Counted from the stretch's first letter, positions 7,013 through 16,166 are shown. The stretch is 64,000 bases of DNA from Rhodospirillaceae bacterium (GCA_006969625.1 CP030885.1:806001-870000), one strand, 5' to 3'. The notes: generated by a model from the letters alone, not told the origin. Numbers and translations: made by a program.

Positions 7013-9895
7013 CTACTCCGCAGCCTTCGCCACGGCGACGGCGTCGGCGCAGCGCAGGCAGGTCTTCGGCGCGCGCGGATCGCTGCCGACCTCCGGCAGG
7101 ACCTTCCAGCAGCGCTCGCACTTGTCGCCCTCGGCCTCGTGGAAGACGACCCAGACGCCGGGGATCTCCTCCCAACTGTAGGCGTCGCTCGGCCCATCGC
7201 CCTCCAGGACGTCGATGCCGGAGACGATGCAGACCTCGGCGAAATCGATCGAGTCGACCGCCGCCTTGCTCTCCGCGTCCTCGACCCAAACCCGCGGCGC
7301 GGCCTGCAGGGAGGCGCCGATGCGCTTTTCCGCCCGCGCCAACTCGAGCGCGCCGGTGACGACGCGACGGACCTTGCGGATTCTCGCCCACTTGGCGGCG
7401 AGCACCTCGTCCTTCCAGCCCTCGGGCACCTCCGGGTAGGTGCGCAGGTGGACCGACTCCGGCGCCTTGCCGCGCTGGCCCCAGGCCTCCTCGGCGGTGA
7501 AGCAGAGGATCGGCGCCAGCCAGGCGGTCAGATGGTCGAACACCAGGTCGAGCACCGTGCGGCAGGCGCGGCGGCGCAGGGAATCCGGCCGGTCGCAGTA
7601 GAGGCTGTCCTTGCGGACGTCGAAGTAGAAGGCCGAGAGGTCGACGGCGCAGAAGGTGTGCAGGTCCTGGTAGATGGCGTGGAAGTCGAAGTCCTGCACG
7701 TTCCGGCGCACCGCGCGGTCCAGCTCCCATAGGCGGTGCAGCACCCAGCGCTCCAGCTCCGGCATCTCGTCGAGCGGCAGCGCCTCCTCAGCGCGGTAAT
7801 CGGACAGTGCCCCGAGCAGGTAGCGCAGGGTGTTGCGGAAGCGGCGGTAGCTGTCCTTGAGCTGCTTGAGGATGTGGCCGCCGATGCGGATGTCCTCCGA
7901 GTAGTCGGAGGCGCAGACCCACAGGCGCAGGATGTCGGCGCCGTCTTGGCCGACGATGTCCTGCGGGCTGACCACGTTGCCCAGGGACTTGGACATCTTG
8001 CGGCCGTCCTCGTCGAGCACGAAGCCGTGGGTCAGTACCGCCTGGTAGGGCGCGCGGCCGCGCGTGCCGGCCGCCTCGAGCAGCGAGGAATGGAACCAGC
8101 CGCGATGCTGGTCGGAGCCTTCCAGGTAGAGCGAGGCGGGCCACTGCAGCTCCGGGCGTGCCTCCAGCACGAAAGCATGCGTGGAGCCGCTGTCGAACCA
8201 GACCTCGACGACGTCGAAGATCTGGTCGTACTCCGCCGCATCGTGGTCGTTGCCCAGCCAGCGCTGCGGCGGCGAGGTGAACCAGGCATCGCCGCCCTCC
8301 TGCGCGAAGGCGGCGGCCACCCGCTCGACCACCGCCGGGTCGCGCAGCGGCTCGCCGGTCGCCTTGTGGACGAACAGCGGCAGCGGCACCCCCCACAGGC
8401 GCTGGCGCGAGATGCACCAGTCCGGGCGTTGTTCGATCATGCTGCGCAGCCGGGCCTGGCCTGCGGCCGGCACGAAGCGGGTCTCGTCGATCGCCTTCAG
8501 CGCCTTGGCGCGCAGCTCGTTCGTCTCCATCGAGATGAACCACTGCGGCGTATTGCGGAAGATCAGCGGCGCCTTGGAGCGCCAGGAGTGCGGGTAGCTG
8601 TGGCGCAGGCTGCCCTTGTGCACCAGCTTGCCGGCGGCGGCGAGCGCCTTGATGACGGCGCCGTTGGCGTCGCCGTCCTTGCCGTCGGCGGTCAGCACGC
8701 GGGTGCCGGCGAACAGCGGCACATGCTCGAAGAAGGCGCCGTCGCCGCCGACGGTCTGCGGCACCTCCAGTCCGTGCTTGCGCCCGAGGCTCCAGTCGTC
8801 GGTGCCATGGCCGGGGGCGATGTGCACGAAGCCGGTGCCGGCGTCCATGGTGACGAAGTCGCCGGGCAGCAGCGGGACGTCGAAGTCGTAGCCCTGGCCG
8901 CGCAGCGGGTGCGCCGCCACGGCGCCGGCCAACTCGGCGCCCGGCCCCTGCCACAGCAGGGTCCGCTCGGCGATGCCGGCGGCGGCGCAGAAGCTCTCGG
9001 CCAGCGCCTCGGCGACCAGCAGCTTCTCCTCGACGGCGGCCTTGCTGCCCTCGGCCACCGCGTCGACCTCGATCAGGACGTAGTCGTCCTCCTCGGCGTA
9101 GGCGATCGCGCGGTTGCCGGGCAGGGTCCAGGGCGTGGTGGTCCAGATCACCACGCTGGCGCCGGCGAAGCGTTCCGGATTGTGCTGCGGCGGCGGCGCC
9201 ACCAACGAGAAGCGCGCCCAAACGGTGGTCGACTTGTGCTCGTGGTACTCCACCTCGGCGTCGGCCAGCGCGGTCTTCTCGACCACCGACCAGAGCACCG
9301 GGCGGGCGCCGGCGTAGAGCCCGCCGTTGAGCAGGAACTTGCCGATCTCGCGCACGATCTGCGCCTCGGCCTCGAAGGCCATGGTGGTGTAGGGGCGCTG
9401 CCAGTCGCCGATCACGCCGAGGCGCTTGAACTCCTCGATCTGCACGTCGATCCACGTCTCGGCGAAGGCGCGGCATTCCCGGCGGAACTCGACCTTGTCC
9501 ACCGCGTCCTTGTCGGCGCCGCGCGCGCGGTAGCTCTCCTCCACCTTCCATTCGATCGGCAGGCCGTGGCAGTCCCAGCCGGGCACGTAGTTGGCGTCCT
9601 TGCCGAGCATCTGCTGCGAGCGGTTGATGACGTCCTTCAGCACCTTGTTGAGCGCGTGGCCCATGTGCAGGTGCCCGTTGGCGTAGGGCGGGCCGTCGTG
9701 CAGGACGAACTTCTCGCGCCCGCGCGAGACCTCCCGCTGGCGGGCGAAGAGATCCATCGCCTCCCACTTCGCCAGGATCTCTAGCTCCTTCCTGGCCAGC
9801 CCGGCGCGCATCGGGAAGTCGGTCTTTGGCAGGAAGACGGTGTCGCGGTAGTCGACGCCGGCTGAGCCGCGGGCGCCCTTGGTGGTATCGCTCAT
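7013..9895 (-). CDS. ileS: Isoleucyl-tRNA synthetase
   Basis: 960 residues from the ATG at 9895 (MSDTTKGARG). It is a class I synthetase charging tRNA-Ile. The HIGH-type motif HMGH lies at 77-80 within PYANGHLHMGH, the KMSKS loop in the C-terminal third (GRKMSKSLGNVVSP), and a large editing (CP1) insertion between them. A zinc site closes the protein: CERCW followed by CLRCA near the end, the bacterial type. It leads the ileS-lspA-BamF-like unit. Upstream 9896-10154 shows no gene. Confidence 0.97.
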   Translation of the reverse strand: MSDTTKGARGSAGVDYRDTVFLPKTDFPMRAGLARKELEILAKWEAMDLFARQREVSRGREKFVLHDGPPYANGHLHMGHALNKVLKDVINRSQQMLGKDANYVPGWDCHGLPIEWKVEESYRARGADKDAVDKVEFRRECRAFAETWIDVQIEEFKRLGVIGDWQRPYTTMAFEAEAQIVREIGKFLLNGGLYAGARPVLWSVVEKTALADAEVEYHEHKSTTVWARFSLVAPPPQHNPERFAGASVVIWTTTPWTLPGNRAIAYAEEDDYVLIEVDAVAEGSKAAVEEKLLVAEALAESFCAAAGIAERTLLWQGPGAELAGAVAAHPLRGQGYDFDVPLLPGDFVTMDAGTGFVHIAPGHGTDDWSLGRKHGLEVPQTVGGDGAFFEHVPLFAGTRVLTADGKDGDANGAVIKALAAAGKLVHKGSLRHSYPHSWRSKAPLIFRNTPQWFISMETNELRAKALKAIDETRFVPAAGQARLRSMIEQRPDWCISRQRLWGVPLPLFVHKATGEPLRDPAVVERVAAAFAQEGGDAWFTSPPQRWLGNDHDAAEYDQIFDVVEVWFDSGSTHAFVLEARPELQWPASLYLEGSDQHRGWFHSSLLEAAGTRGRAPYQAVLTHGFVLDEDGRKMSKSLGNVVSPQDIVGQDGADILRLWVCASDYSEDIRIGGHILKQLKDSYRRFRNTLRYLLGALSDYRAEEALPLDEMPELERWVLHRLWELDRAVRRNVQDFDFHAIYQDLHTFCAVDLSAFYFDVRKDSLYCDRPDSLRRRACRTVLDLVFDHLTAWLAPILCFTAEEAWGQRGKAPESVHLRTYPEVPEGWKDEVLAAKWARIRKVRRVVTGALELARAEKRIGASLQAAPRVWVEDAESKAAVDSIDFAEVCIVSGIDVLEGDGPSDAYSWEEIPGVWVVFHEAEGDKCERCWKVLPEVGSDPRAPKTCLRCADAVAVAKAAE

Positions 9896-10154
9896 GAAAC
9901 GTCTGGCCTTCGCGTGCTGGCCCGCGGGCGCCGGCGGCGGCGCGGCGGGCAGGCTGTGGTACCGGATCGCGGCGGCGCGGAAAAGGGGCCCGTCAGGGAT
10001 CGCGGCGCCCCTGCCGCCTCGGCGAATTTGGGGCCCGCGTCGCGCCAAGGGCCCCCCTTCCCGGCCCTCCTCAGAGGACCGGGCCGCTAATTCGACGTAT
10101 CCGGACAGCCTGTCGCATCATACTCGGCAAGATAGGGAGCCCGGGCCGGCGGGT

Positions 10155-10604
10155 CTACTCCGCCGCCTTGGCGGCGTCGGCGCGGCGGTCGACCATCAAC
10201 TTGGCCTCGCCCTCGACCACCACCGTGTCGCCGACCTTGCAGACCGTGTCGAAGACGACGCGCGCCTTCTCCTGCAGGATCTCCTTGATCGTCACGGTCG
10301 CGGTCACGGTATCGCCGATCTTCACCGGCGCCTTGAAGCGCAAGTCCTGGGACAGGTAGATGCAGCCCGGCCCTGGCAAGCGGGTCCCGAAGACGGTGGA
10401 GATGAAGCCGGCCGAGAGCATGCCGTGGGCGATGCGGCCGCGGAAGATCGTGCCTTGCGCGAAGTCCTGGTTCAGGTGAACCGGGTTGGTGTCGCCCGAC
10501 ACCCCTGCGAAGTTGACGATGTCGGCCTCGGTGACGGTCTTGGCGAAGCTCGCCGACATGCCCACCGAAAGGTCTTCGAGATAATAGCCGTGCAGATCCT
10601 GCAT
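10155..10604 (-). CDS. MaoC-like (R)-specific enoyl-CoA hydratase
   Basis: 149 residues from the ATG at 10604. It has a single hot-dog domain of the PhaJ/R-hydratase type, which hydrates trans-2-enoyl-CoA to (R)-3-hydroxyacyl-CoA, linking beta-oxidation to polyhydroxyalkanoate or fatty-acid pools. The catalytic pair sits in SGDTNPVHLN (Asp38, His43), followed by the overhanging segment FRGRIAHGMLSAGF. It ends in a charged tail and has no obvious operon partner; the next gene upstream is divergent. Confidence 0.87.
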   Translation of the reverse strand: MQDLHGYYLEDLSVGMSASFAKTVTEADIVNFAGVSGDTNPVHLNQDFAQGTIFRGRIAHGMLSAGFISTVFGTRLPGPGCIYLSQDLRFKAPVKIGDTVTATVTIKEILQEKARVVFDTVCKVGDTVVVEGEAKLMVDRRADAAKAAE

Positions 10605-10790
10605 CGCGACCACGCGTCCTTTCTGCCACTTCGCCGTGCGTCTGGCCGCCGTTCTCTCTCGCTGCGCTGCAGCTATCGCAGTGCGGCATGCCATTTCGCG
10701 GGCGCACCATAGCAGCGGCGGTGGCCGGCCACAACGCATCGGCGTGGGATCCGCTGGACGCGACTCTCCGCCGATTGTTAGTCTGTGTGC

Positions 10791-11282
10791 ATGCGAAAAA
10801 GCTTGGCTGCTGCGCTATTCCTGCTGCTGCTCGCCGGCTGCGTCGCCACACGCGGCCCGGACTACTATGGGCTGAAGACCCAGGCCGCGCAGCCGCCGGA
10901 GCTGGCACGCATCTATTTCGTGCGGCCCGACAACGCCTTCATGATCGCCGCCGAGCCGGTGGTCGTGGTCAACGGCCGGCGCGTCGGCACGCTCCGCAAC
11001 GGCGAGGCCTTCTACCGCGACGCCCGGCCCGGCCGCTACGAGATCTACCTCAGCACCTCGCAGGACGACGTGGTCGAGGTGGCAGTGACGGCCGGCGAGC
11101 GCGCCTATGTGCGCAGCGACATCGAGTGGCGACTGCTCGGCTTCCGCCTGGTTGCCGAGCCGGTGGACGCGGACGAGGGTGCCCGTCTGGTCGCCGCAGT
11201 CCCCCTGGTGACCGGTCTGGAGGCCGACCTGCAGCGCCAGGATCCCGAGCCGCCCGACGTGGAGCCACGCCCGAGGATCTAG
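10791..11282 (+). CDS. DUF2846-like lipoprotein
   Basis: 163 residues from the ATG at 10791; a GTG two codons earlier is possible. It has an N-terminal lipoprotein signal with lipobox LLAGC. The rest matches the DUF2846 pattern: RIYFVRPDNAF, VVVNGRRVGTLRNGEAFYRDARPGRYEIY and later AYVRSDIEW, a small beta-sandwich seen in many Gram-negative lipoproteins of unknown role. It stands alone, divergent from the MaoC gene. Confidence 0.75.
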   Translation: MRKSLAAALFLLLLAGCVATRGPDYYGLKTQAAQPPELARIYFVRPDNAFMIAAEPVVVVNGRRVGTLRNGEAFYRDARPGRYEIYLSTSQDDVVEVAVTAGERAYVRSDIEWRLLGFRLVAEPVDADEGARLVAAVPLVTGLEADLQRQDPEPPDVEPRPRI

Positions 11283-11555
11283 ACGCCAGCATCGGGACCC
11301 GCCGAAAGATCGCGCAGGCGTTGCAGGACGGCGCTCTGGCCGAAGCCGTCATGAGAATATCGCGTGCGCCGGTTTCTGGCCTCTGCTAGGCTTTTTCGTG
11401 CCGTGTTCGTCGCGCACGAAGGGTGGATCGGCGGTGAACCCCCTGGCGGGTCTTGGCCGTGCCGCGCAACCGTCGCCGTGCGGAACTACGGGAAAGCGGC
11501 CGGTGGCGTTGCGCCGTCCGGCCAAGGCAACCCCGCGTGGAGTAGCTTGAGGAAC

Positions 11556-12131
11556 ATGCGTGAGTTTCCCCCTTCGACGCCCGACCGGACGGGCGTCAAG
11601 GCCGTGGTCAAGTGGTTCAACCCGACCAAGGGCTTCGGTTTCGTCCAGTTCGACGACGGTTCGCCCGACGCCTTCCTGCACGTTTCGGTCATCGAGCGGC
11701 TCGGCCGTTCCGACCTGCCGGAGGGCACGGAGGTGATCTGCGATCTGGCCCAGGGGCGCAAGGGGCTGCAGGTGCACGCGATCACCAGCATCGAGCACAT
11801 GCCCGAAGGGCGCCCGTCCGGCGGCTTCGGCGATCGCGACCGTGGCGGCTTCGGCGATCGCGGCGGCTTCGGCGACCGCGGCGGCTTCGGCGACCGCCCG
11901 CGCCGTCCGGCGCCGCCAGCCGGTCCGCCGGTCGAGGGCACGGTGAAGTTCTTCAATGCCGAGAAGGGCTTCGGCTTCGTGGTGCCGGACGATGGCAGCC
12001 AGGACATCTTCGTGTCCGCGCGCACCCTCGAGGGCAGCGGTCTGAACAGCCTGGAGCCGGACCAGCGGGTGCGCGTCACCACCCGCATGGGCCAGAAGGG
12101 CCCGATGGCGGCCACGCTGGAACTCGCCTGA
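11556..12131 (+). CDS. Tandem cold-shock-domain protein
   Basis: 191 residues with two cold-shock domains. The first (about 13-75) has VVKWFNPTKGFGFVQFDD and an FLHVSV RNP2-like segment; the second (about 128-190) has GTVKFFNAEKGFGFVVPDD and IFVSAR. Double-CSD proteins of this kind are common in Alphaproteobacteria and bind single-stranded RNA/DNA as chaperones. The linker is a Gly-Phe-Gly-Asp-Arg repeat, RGG-like and likely disordered. The ATG at 11556 is chosen because homology begins there. The 270 bases before it look non-coding and could be a structured 5' leader, as known for csp mRNAs. Confidence 0.88.
   Translation: MREFPPSTPDRTGVKAVVKWFNPTKGFGFVQFDDGSPDAFLHVSVIERLGRSDLPEGTEVICDLAQGRKGLQVHAITSIEHMPEGRPSGGFGDRDRGGFGDRGGFGDRGGFGDRPRRPAPPAGPPVEGTVKFFNAEKGFGFVVPDDGSQDIFVSARTLEGSGLNSLEPDQRVRVTTRMGQKGPMAATLELA
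11820..11897 (+). repeat. In-frame 18-bp repeats coding the CSD linker
   Basis: Four near-identical 18-bp units (GGCGGCTTCGGCGAYCGC) at 11820, 11844, 11862 and 11880, the first two separated by 6 bp. They encode GGFGDR four times between the two cold-shock domains. Because the unit keeps the frame, copy number can vary without breaking the protein. Confidence 0.85.
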
Positions 12132-12466
12132 CCATTCTTGTCTGCAGGGTCTAGCTGGCCGCCCCGCCGCGCGCCGAAGCGCAAGGCCTCTCGGCCGAGT
12201 GAGGCACGTCTGAGCGGCAGCCGGCCTATGTCGCTGGCGCTGTGCCAGGGTATGCCGTTGGCGCAGCGCCTGCCGGCTGAAGGCTTCACAGGCCGCGCAG
12301 GGGCGGCGTCATCCAGGCAGCGAGGCGCCGGATTCGGCACGCTCGGCTTCAGCAAGCGGAGCAGATGCTGTGATCCGGCGTTCGCCAGGTCCCGTATCCG
12401 TTCATGATCCGCGGCGCGCCGGCGCTTGGCGCTCGGCGACGTCGGTCCAGACCCGGGAGGCCTAGG
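12132..12466. other. 335-bp region without a recognised gene
   Basis: Sits between the cold-shock gene and a small gene on the same strand. Frames are open on both strands because of the high GC content, but none has a start with a ribosome site or a recognisable product. No clear terminator or promoter is seen. Confidence 0.4.
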
Positions 12467-12697
12467 ATGAACCCGTCCCTGCAGCGCTATCTTGAATTCC
12501 GCCAGATGATGCTTCGCCAGGCGCGCGCGCAGCGCGCCCATGGACGCAACGCCGGATTGGACGCCCGGCACGCCGCCCGTGCCGCCGCCGAGCGTGCGGT
12601 CATCGAGCGCTCGGCCCTGCTCGAACGGGCCGCCGAGCAGGCCGAGGCCTTGCGTTGGACCCTGCACGCCGTGCGCCAGGGCGAGGCCGGCGCCTGA
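12467..12697 (+). CDS. Small hypothetical protein, charged and helical
   Basis: 76 residues from the ATG at 12467, with GGGAGG 8 bp upstream. The sequence is rich in Ala, Arg and Glu (RYLEFRQMMLRQARAQRA, ALLERAAEQAEALRW) and predicts as one or two amphipathic helices, possibly coiled coil. There is no signal peptide or known motif. A likely terminator follows at 12752. I do not recognise the family. Confidence 0.55.
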   Translation: MNPSLQRYLEFRQMMLRQARAQRAHGRNAGLDARHAARAAAERAVIERSALLERAAEQAEALRWTLHAVRQGEAGA

Positions 12698-12751
12698 CCG
12701 CCAATCCGCGTCCGCCGCTCTCTTCCCCACCTCCGCTAGCACTTCGGCACC

Positions 12752-12784
12752 GCCCCGGCCGCGGTCGCCGGGTTGGGGCTTTTT
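12752..12784 (+). terminator. Candidate rho-independent terminator
   Basis: A GC-rich inverted repeat (GCCCCGGC ... GCCGGGTTGGGGC) runs straight into TTTTT. It lies 55 bp after the 76-residue gene and 40 bp before the ammonia-lyase gene, so it would separate the two transcripts. Confidence 0.6.
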
Positions 12785-12823
12785 CGTTTCTGGGCCGTGC
12801 CGAGATGACGTAGCGTCGCGCGC

Positions 12824-14563
12824 ATGACCAGCGCCGCCCTGCCGCCGACCGTCGAGCTTGCCCATACCCACCGCCTGAGTCTGGAAGCCGTCGCGGCGGT
12901 CGCCGCCGGTGCGCCCGTCGCCCTGGCCGCGCCCACCCGGGCGCTGCTGGCCGAGCGTCGGGCACAGATCGAGGCCTATGTCGCCACCACCGCGCAACCG
13001 GCCTACGGCTTCAACCGCGGCTTCGGCAGCAACGTGCGCGACAAGGTCGACCCGGAGCGCCTGAAGCGCCTGCAGGTCAACCTGATCCGCAGCCATGCCG
13101 TCGGGGTGGGCACGCCGGCGCCGGTCGAGGTGGTGCGCGCCACCATGCTGCTGCGCGCCCAGTCGCTGGTGCGCGGGCATTCCGGCGTGCGGCCCGCCGT
13201 GGTCGAGCAGCTTCTCGCCTTCCTGAATGCCGGCATCACGCCGCTGGTGCCGCAGCTCGGCAGCGTCGCCGCCTCCGGCGACCTGACGCCGCTCAGCCAC
13301 ATCGCGCTGGCGCTGATCGGCGAGGGCGAGGTGATCGTCGCCGGCCAGCGCCTGGGCGCCGCCGAGGCCCTGCAGGCGGCCGGCATCGCGCCGCTGGAGC
13401 TGGAGATGAAGGAGGGGCTGGCGCTCAACAACGGCGTGCAGTTCACCGCCGCCTTCGGCGCCCTGGCGACCTTGCGGCTGGAGACCCTGCTGCGCACCGC
13501 CGCCGTCTGCACGGCGGTCACCGCCCAGGTGATGCTCGGCGCCGACACGCCCTTCCGCGCCGACCTGCACGCCCTGCGCCCGCACCCCGGTTCGGTCCGC
13601 CTGGCGCGCTGGATCCACGCCCTGATGGCCGGCTCCCCCTTGCGCGAGGCGCACCGCCCCTACGCCATCGACGGCGAGATCCAGGACCCCTACAACCTGC
13701 GCTGCGCGGCGCAGATCCTCGGGCCCTGCTGGCAGCTCGCCGAGCGCGCGCGCGACACCCTGGAGACCGAGTTCCAGAGCGTCACCGACAACCCCATCCT
13801 GCTGCAGGCCGGCGAGCACAGGGACGATGGCACGCCCTGGGGCACCTGGTCCGGCAAGATGGTGGAGATCGTCTCCGGCGGGCACTTCCACGGCATGCCG
13901 CTGGCGGTCGACCTCTACGGCCTGCTCCAGGCGCTCGGCATCCTGACCAGCCTGACCAACGCGCGCTGCCAGCGCTACGTCGACGCCGACCGCAACAAGG
14001 GGCTCGGCCCGCAGCTCAAGTGGCCGGGCGCCGACCGCGACCTCTCCGACGACCCGGAGCTGCTGGCCGAGCGCGCGACGCGCTCCGGCATGATGTTGGC
14101 GGAGTATGCGACCGCCGGCCTCGCCAACTGGATCTGGGGCCAGGCGCTGCCCAGCCACCTGATGAGCCTGCCGACCGACAGCGGCCAGGAGGACCACGTC
14201 TCCATGGGCGTGAACGTCGCGATCCGCGCCTACGAGGCGATGCCGCGCGCCGCCGAGGCGTTGGCCATCGAACTGGCCTACGCCGCCCAGGCCGCCGCCC
14301 TGCGCCGGGAGATGCGCCACCTGCCCTCGCGCGCCGCGCCCGACACGCCGGGCGCCGGCAAGACGCCGGTGACCTGGTACCCGATTCCCGAAGAGGCGCG
14401 CCGCCTGTCGCCCGCCGGCGAGGCTGCCGTGGCGGCGGTGCAGCGGCACGTCCCGCCGGTGATTGAGGACCGCGTGCTGTCGGATCAGTTTCGCGCCCTC
14501 GGCGAGGCCGTGCTGGTCGGCGAGATCGCCGAGGCGGTCGGGCCCTTCGTGGACCTGGACTAG
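12824..14563 (+). CDS. Aromatic amino-acid ammonia-lyase, histidine-lyase-like
   Basis: 579 residues. The self-forming MIO electrophile is the triad Ala150-Ser151-Gly152 in VAASGDLTPLSH; the catalytic Tyr61 is in AYGFNRGFG; later QEDHVSMG is the usual C-terminal active-site segment. The substrate-selectivity position reads RSHAVGVG (Ser90-His91), the pair found in histidine lyases rather than the HL of tyrosine or FL of phenylalanine lyases, so histidine to urocanate is the best guess. No hutU, hutI or hutG lies nearby, and the protein is longer than typical HutH (about 510), so a specialised role is possible. Confidence 0.82.
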   Translation: MTSAALPPTVELAHTHRLSLEAVAAVAAGAPVALAAPTRALLAERRAQIEAYVATTAQPAYGFNRGFGSNVRDKVDPERLKRLQVNLIRSHAVGVGTPAPVEVVRATMLLRAQSLVRGHSGVRPAVVEQLLAFLNAGITPLVPQLGSVAASGDLTPLSHIALALIGEGEVIVAGQRLGAAEALQAAGIAPLELEMKEGLALNNGVQFTAAFGALATLRLETLLRTAAVCTAVTAQVMLGADTPFRADLHALRPHPGSVRLARWIHALMAGSPLREAHRPYAIDGEIQDPYNLRCAAQILGPCWQLAERARDTLETEFQSVTDNPILLQAGEHRDDGTPWGTWSGKMVEIVSGGHFHGMPLAVDLYGLLQALGILTSLTNARCQRYVDADRNKGLGPQLKWPGADRDLSDDPELLAERATRSGMMLAEYATAGLANWIWGQALPSHLMSLPTDSGQEDHVSMGVNVAIRAYEAMPRAAEALAIELAYAAQAAALRREMRHLPSRAAPDTPGAGKTPVTWYPIPEEARRLSPAGEAAVAAVQRHVPPVIEDRVLSDQFRALGEAVLVGEIAEAVGPFVDLD

Positions 14564-14587
14564 CCCTCCGGCCTCTCCGCCATGGGC

Positions 14588-14785
14588 CTAGAGGTAGCGC
14601 AGCAGCCGCCACTGGCCCTGCCAGTCCGGCTCAGTCGGATGCCGGGGTCCCCCCTGGTCCTCACTCGCGATGGAGTGCGCCGACAGCTTGCCCTGCCCCC
14701 ATCGGTCGCCTTTGGCCTCCAGCGACTTCGAATCACGGAAGAGGTTGCCGAGCGAAGCATCGATCCGCAGCGCCAAGAATGCCAT
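14588..14785 (-). CDS. Small hypothetical protein
   Basis: 65 residues. It is supported mainly by a strong AGGAGG site 6 bp before the ATG at 14785 and by reading against the flanking genes in an otherwise empty gap. It has no signal peptide or transmembrane segment; the middle is polar (RDSKSLEAKGDRWGQGKL) and the end is WQGQWRLLRYL. I do not recognise it. It is divergent from the winged-helix/hydrolase gene, whose start lies 156 bp away. Confidence 0.5.
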   Translation of the reverse strand: MAFLALRIDASLGNLFRDSKSLEAKGDRWGQGKLSAHSIASEDQGGPRHPTEPDWQGQWRLLRYL

Positions 14786-14941
14786 GCCAAGCCTCCTGTC
14801 GTTTGGCTCCGGTCAGGCTCTGAACCGGCACTCAGGAGCCTGCGCCCGGTGCCGACGCGGCGCTTGAAGGAAGGCTTGGGAATTCCTTGTCGAGAAGGTG
14901 GCGTTGCCTCAGGCTACCGGTCTGAAGACAGGAACTATGCG

Positions 14942-16150
14942 ATGCGCTATCGGTTCTGTGGCTGTGCCCTCGACACTGAGCGACGGGAATTCCGCACGCC
15001 GGAGGGCCTGAAGAGACTCGAGCCGCAGGTCTTCGATTTGCTGGCCTACCTAGCCGACAACCCGCAGCGGGTGATCAGCCGCGAGGAACTGATCGAGCGG
15101 GTTTGGGGTGGGCGTATCGTCTCAGAAGCCTCGATCGACAGCGGGATCTTCGCCGCACGACGGGCAGTCGGCGACGACGGCAAGCGCCAGGCGGTGATCG
15201 CCACGGTGCCGCGCCGCGGCGTCCGCTTCCTGCCAGCGGTCGAGGCCAGGGATCCAGCCGCTGCCGGCGGGCCAAAGGCAAGCGATGTCTGCGGCGCGAC
15301 CGCGCAGCATGTGCGCCTATGCCATGCCCCGGACGGCACGCGCCTGGCCTTCGGGTCCTCGGGCCAAGGCGCGCCGCTGCTGCGCGTGGGCCACTGGCTC
15401 ACGCATCTGGAGCACGATTGGCACAGTCCGATCTGGCGCCCCTTTCTGGAAGAACTCGGCCGCACCTTCTGCGTCGTCCGCTATGACCAGAGAGGGACAG
15501 GGCTCTCCGACCACGAGGTCGCGGACCTGTCGCTCGAGGCCTTCGTCGCCGACCTGGAGACCGTCGCGGCAGCGGCCGAACCTGACCGCTTCGCGCTCTA
15601 TGCGACCTCGCAGGCGGTGCCAGTGGCTGTCGAGTACGCGGCCCGCCATCCGGATCGCCTGACCGGGCTGATCCTGCACGGCGGTTACGCCAAGGGCCGG
15701 CTGCTGCGCTCGGAGGCCGAGCGCAGGCAGGGCGAAGCCTACCTGACACTTATGGAGCAAGGCTGGGGGGCGGCCGGCTCGCAGTTCCTGCAAGCCTTCG
15801 GCTCGATGTTCGTTCCCGACGGCACCCCCGAGCAGATCCGTTCGCTGGTGGAGCTGCAGCGGATCGCCACGCCGGCCGAAACCGCAATCCGGCTGAGGCG
15901 GGCGTTCGACGGCTTCGACGTCACGGAGCGTCTCGCCGAGGTCGGCACGCCGACTCTCGTCATTCATGCGCGCGACGACGCCATTCATCCGCTCGACCAG
16001 AGCCGTGAGATCGCTGCGCGAATCCCGGAGGCCGAACTACTCGTCTTGGAAAGCCGCAACCACGTCATGCTGGCGCACGACCCGGCCTGGGCGGTGTTCT
16101 TCACCGCCGTGCGGGACTTCGTTGCCCGCCGTAGCGGATCGAGCGGCTAG
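14942..16150 (+). CDS. Winged-helix DNA-binding domain fused to an alpha/beta hydrolase
   Basis: 402 residues from the ATG at 14942; upstream codons in this frame do not look coding. Residues 1-100 form an OmpR/ToxR-type winged helix (LEPQVFDLLAYLADNPQRVI, SREELIERVWGG, RRAVGDDGKRQAVIATVPRRGVRF). Residues 125-400 form an alpha/beta hydrolase: RYDQRGTGLSD, nucleophile elbow ATSQA (Ser223, with Ala replacing both usual Gly), acid in HARDDAIHP and His in ESRNHVML. There is no receiver domain, so the hydrolase part may bind or cleave the inducing ligand. Similar fusions occur in Alphaproteobacteria but their ligands are unknown. Confidence 0.85.
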   Translation: MRYRFCGCALDTERREFRTPEGLKRLEPQVFDLLAYLADNPQRVISREELIERVWGGRIVSEASIDSGIFAARRAVGDDGKRQAVIATVPRRGVRFLPAVEARDPAAAGGPKASDVCGATAQHVRLCHAPDGTRLAFGSSGQGAPLLRVGHWLTHLEHDWHSPIWRPFLEELGRTFCVVRYDQRGTGLSDHEVADLSLEAFVADLETVAAAAEPDRFALYATSQAVPVAVEYAARHPDRLTGLILHGGYAKGRLLRSEAERRQGEAYLTLMEQGWGAAGSQFLQAFGSMFVPDGTPEQIRSLVELQRIATPAETAIRLRRAFDGFDVTERLAEVGTPTLVIHARDDAIHPLDQSREIAARIPEAELLVLESRNHVMLAHDPAWAVFFTAVRDFVARRSGSSG

Positions 16151-16166
16151 TGGCCCGCCTGTCCTT

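Noticed and set aside
7736..9784. Long + strand frame opposite ileS
   Set aside because: Composition-driven mirror of the synthetase codons; no domain recognised and no start signal.
11820..11897. CRISPR-like repeat array
   Set aside because: The repeats are in-frame coding repeats with almost no spacers.
11486..14449. 987-codon minus-strand frame over the cold-shock and ammonia-lyase genes
   Set aside because: Runs antisense through two well-supported genes and several unrelated intergenic pieces; no recognisable domain.
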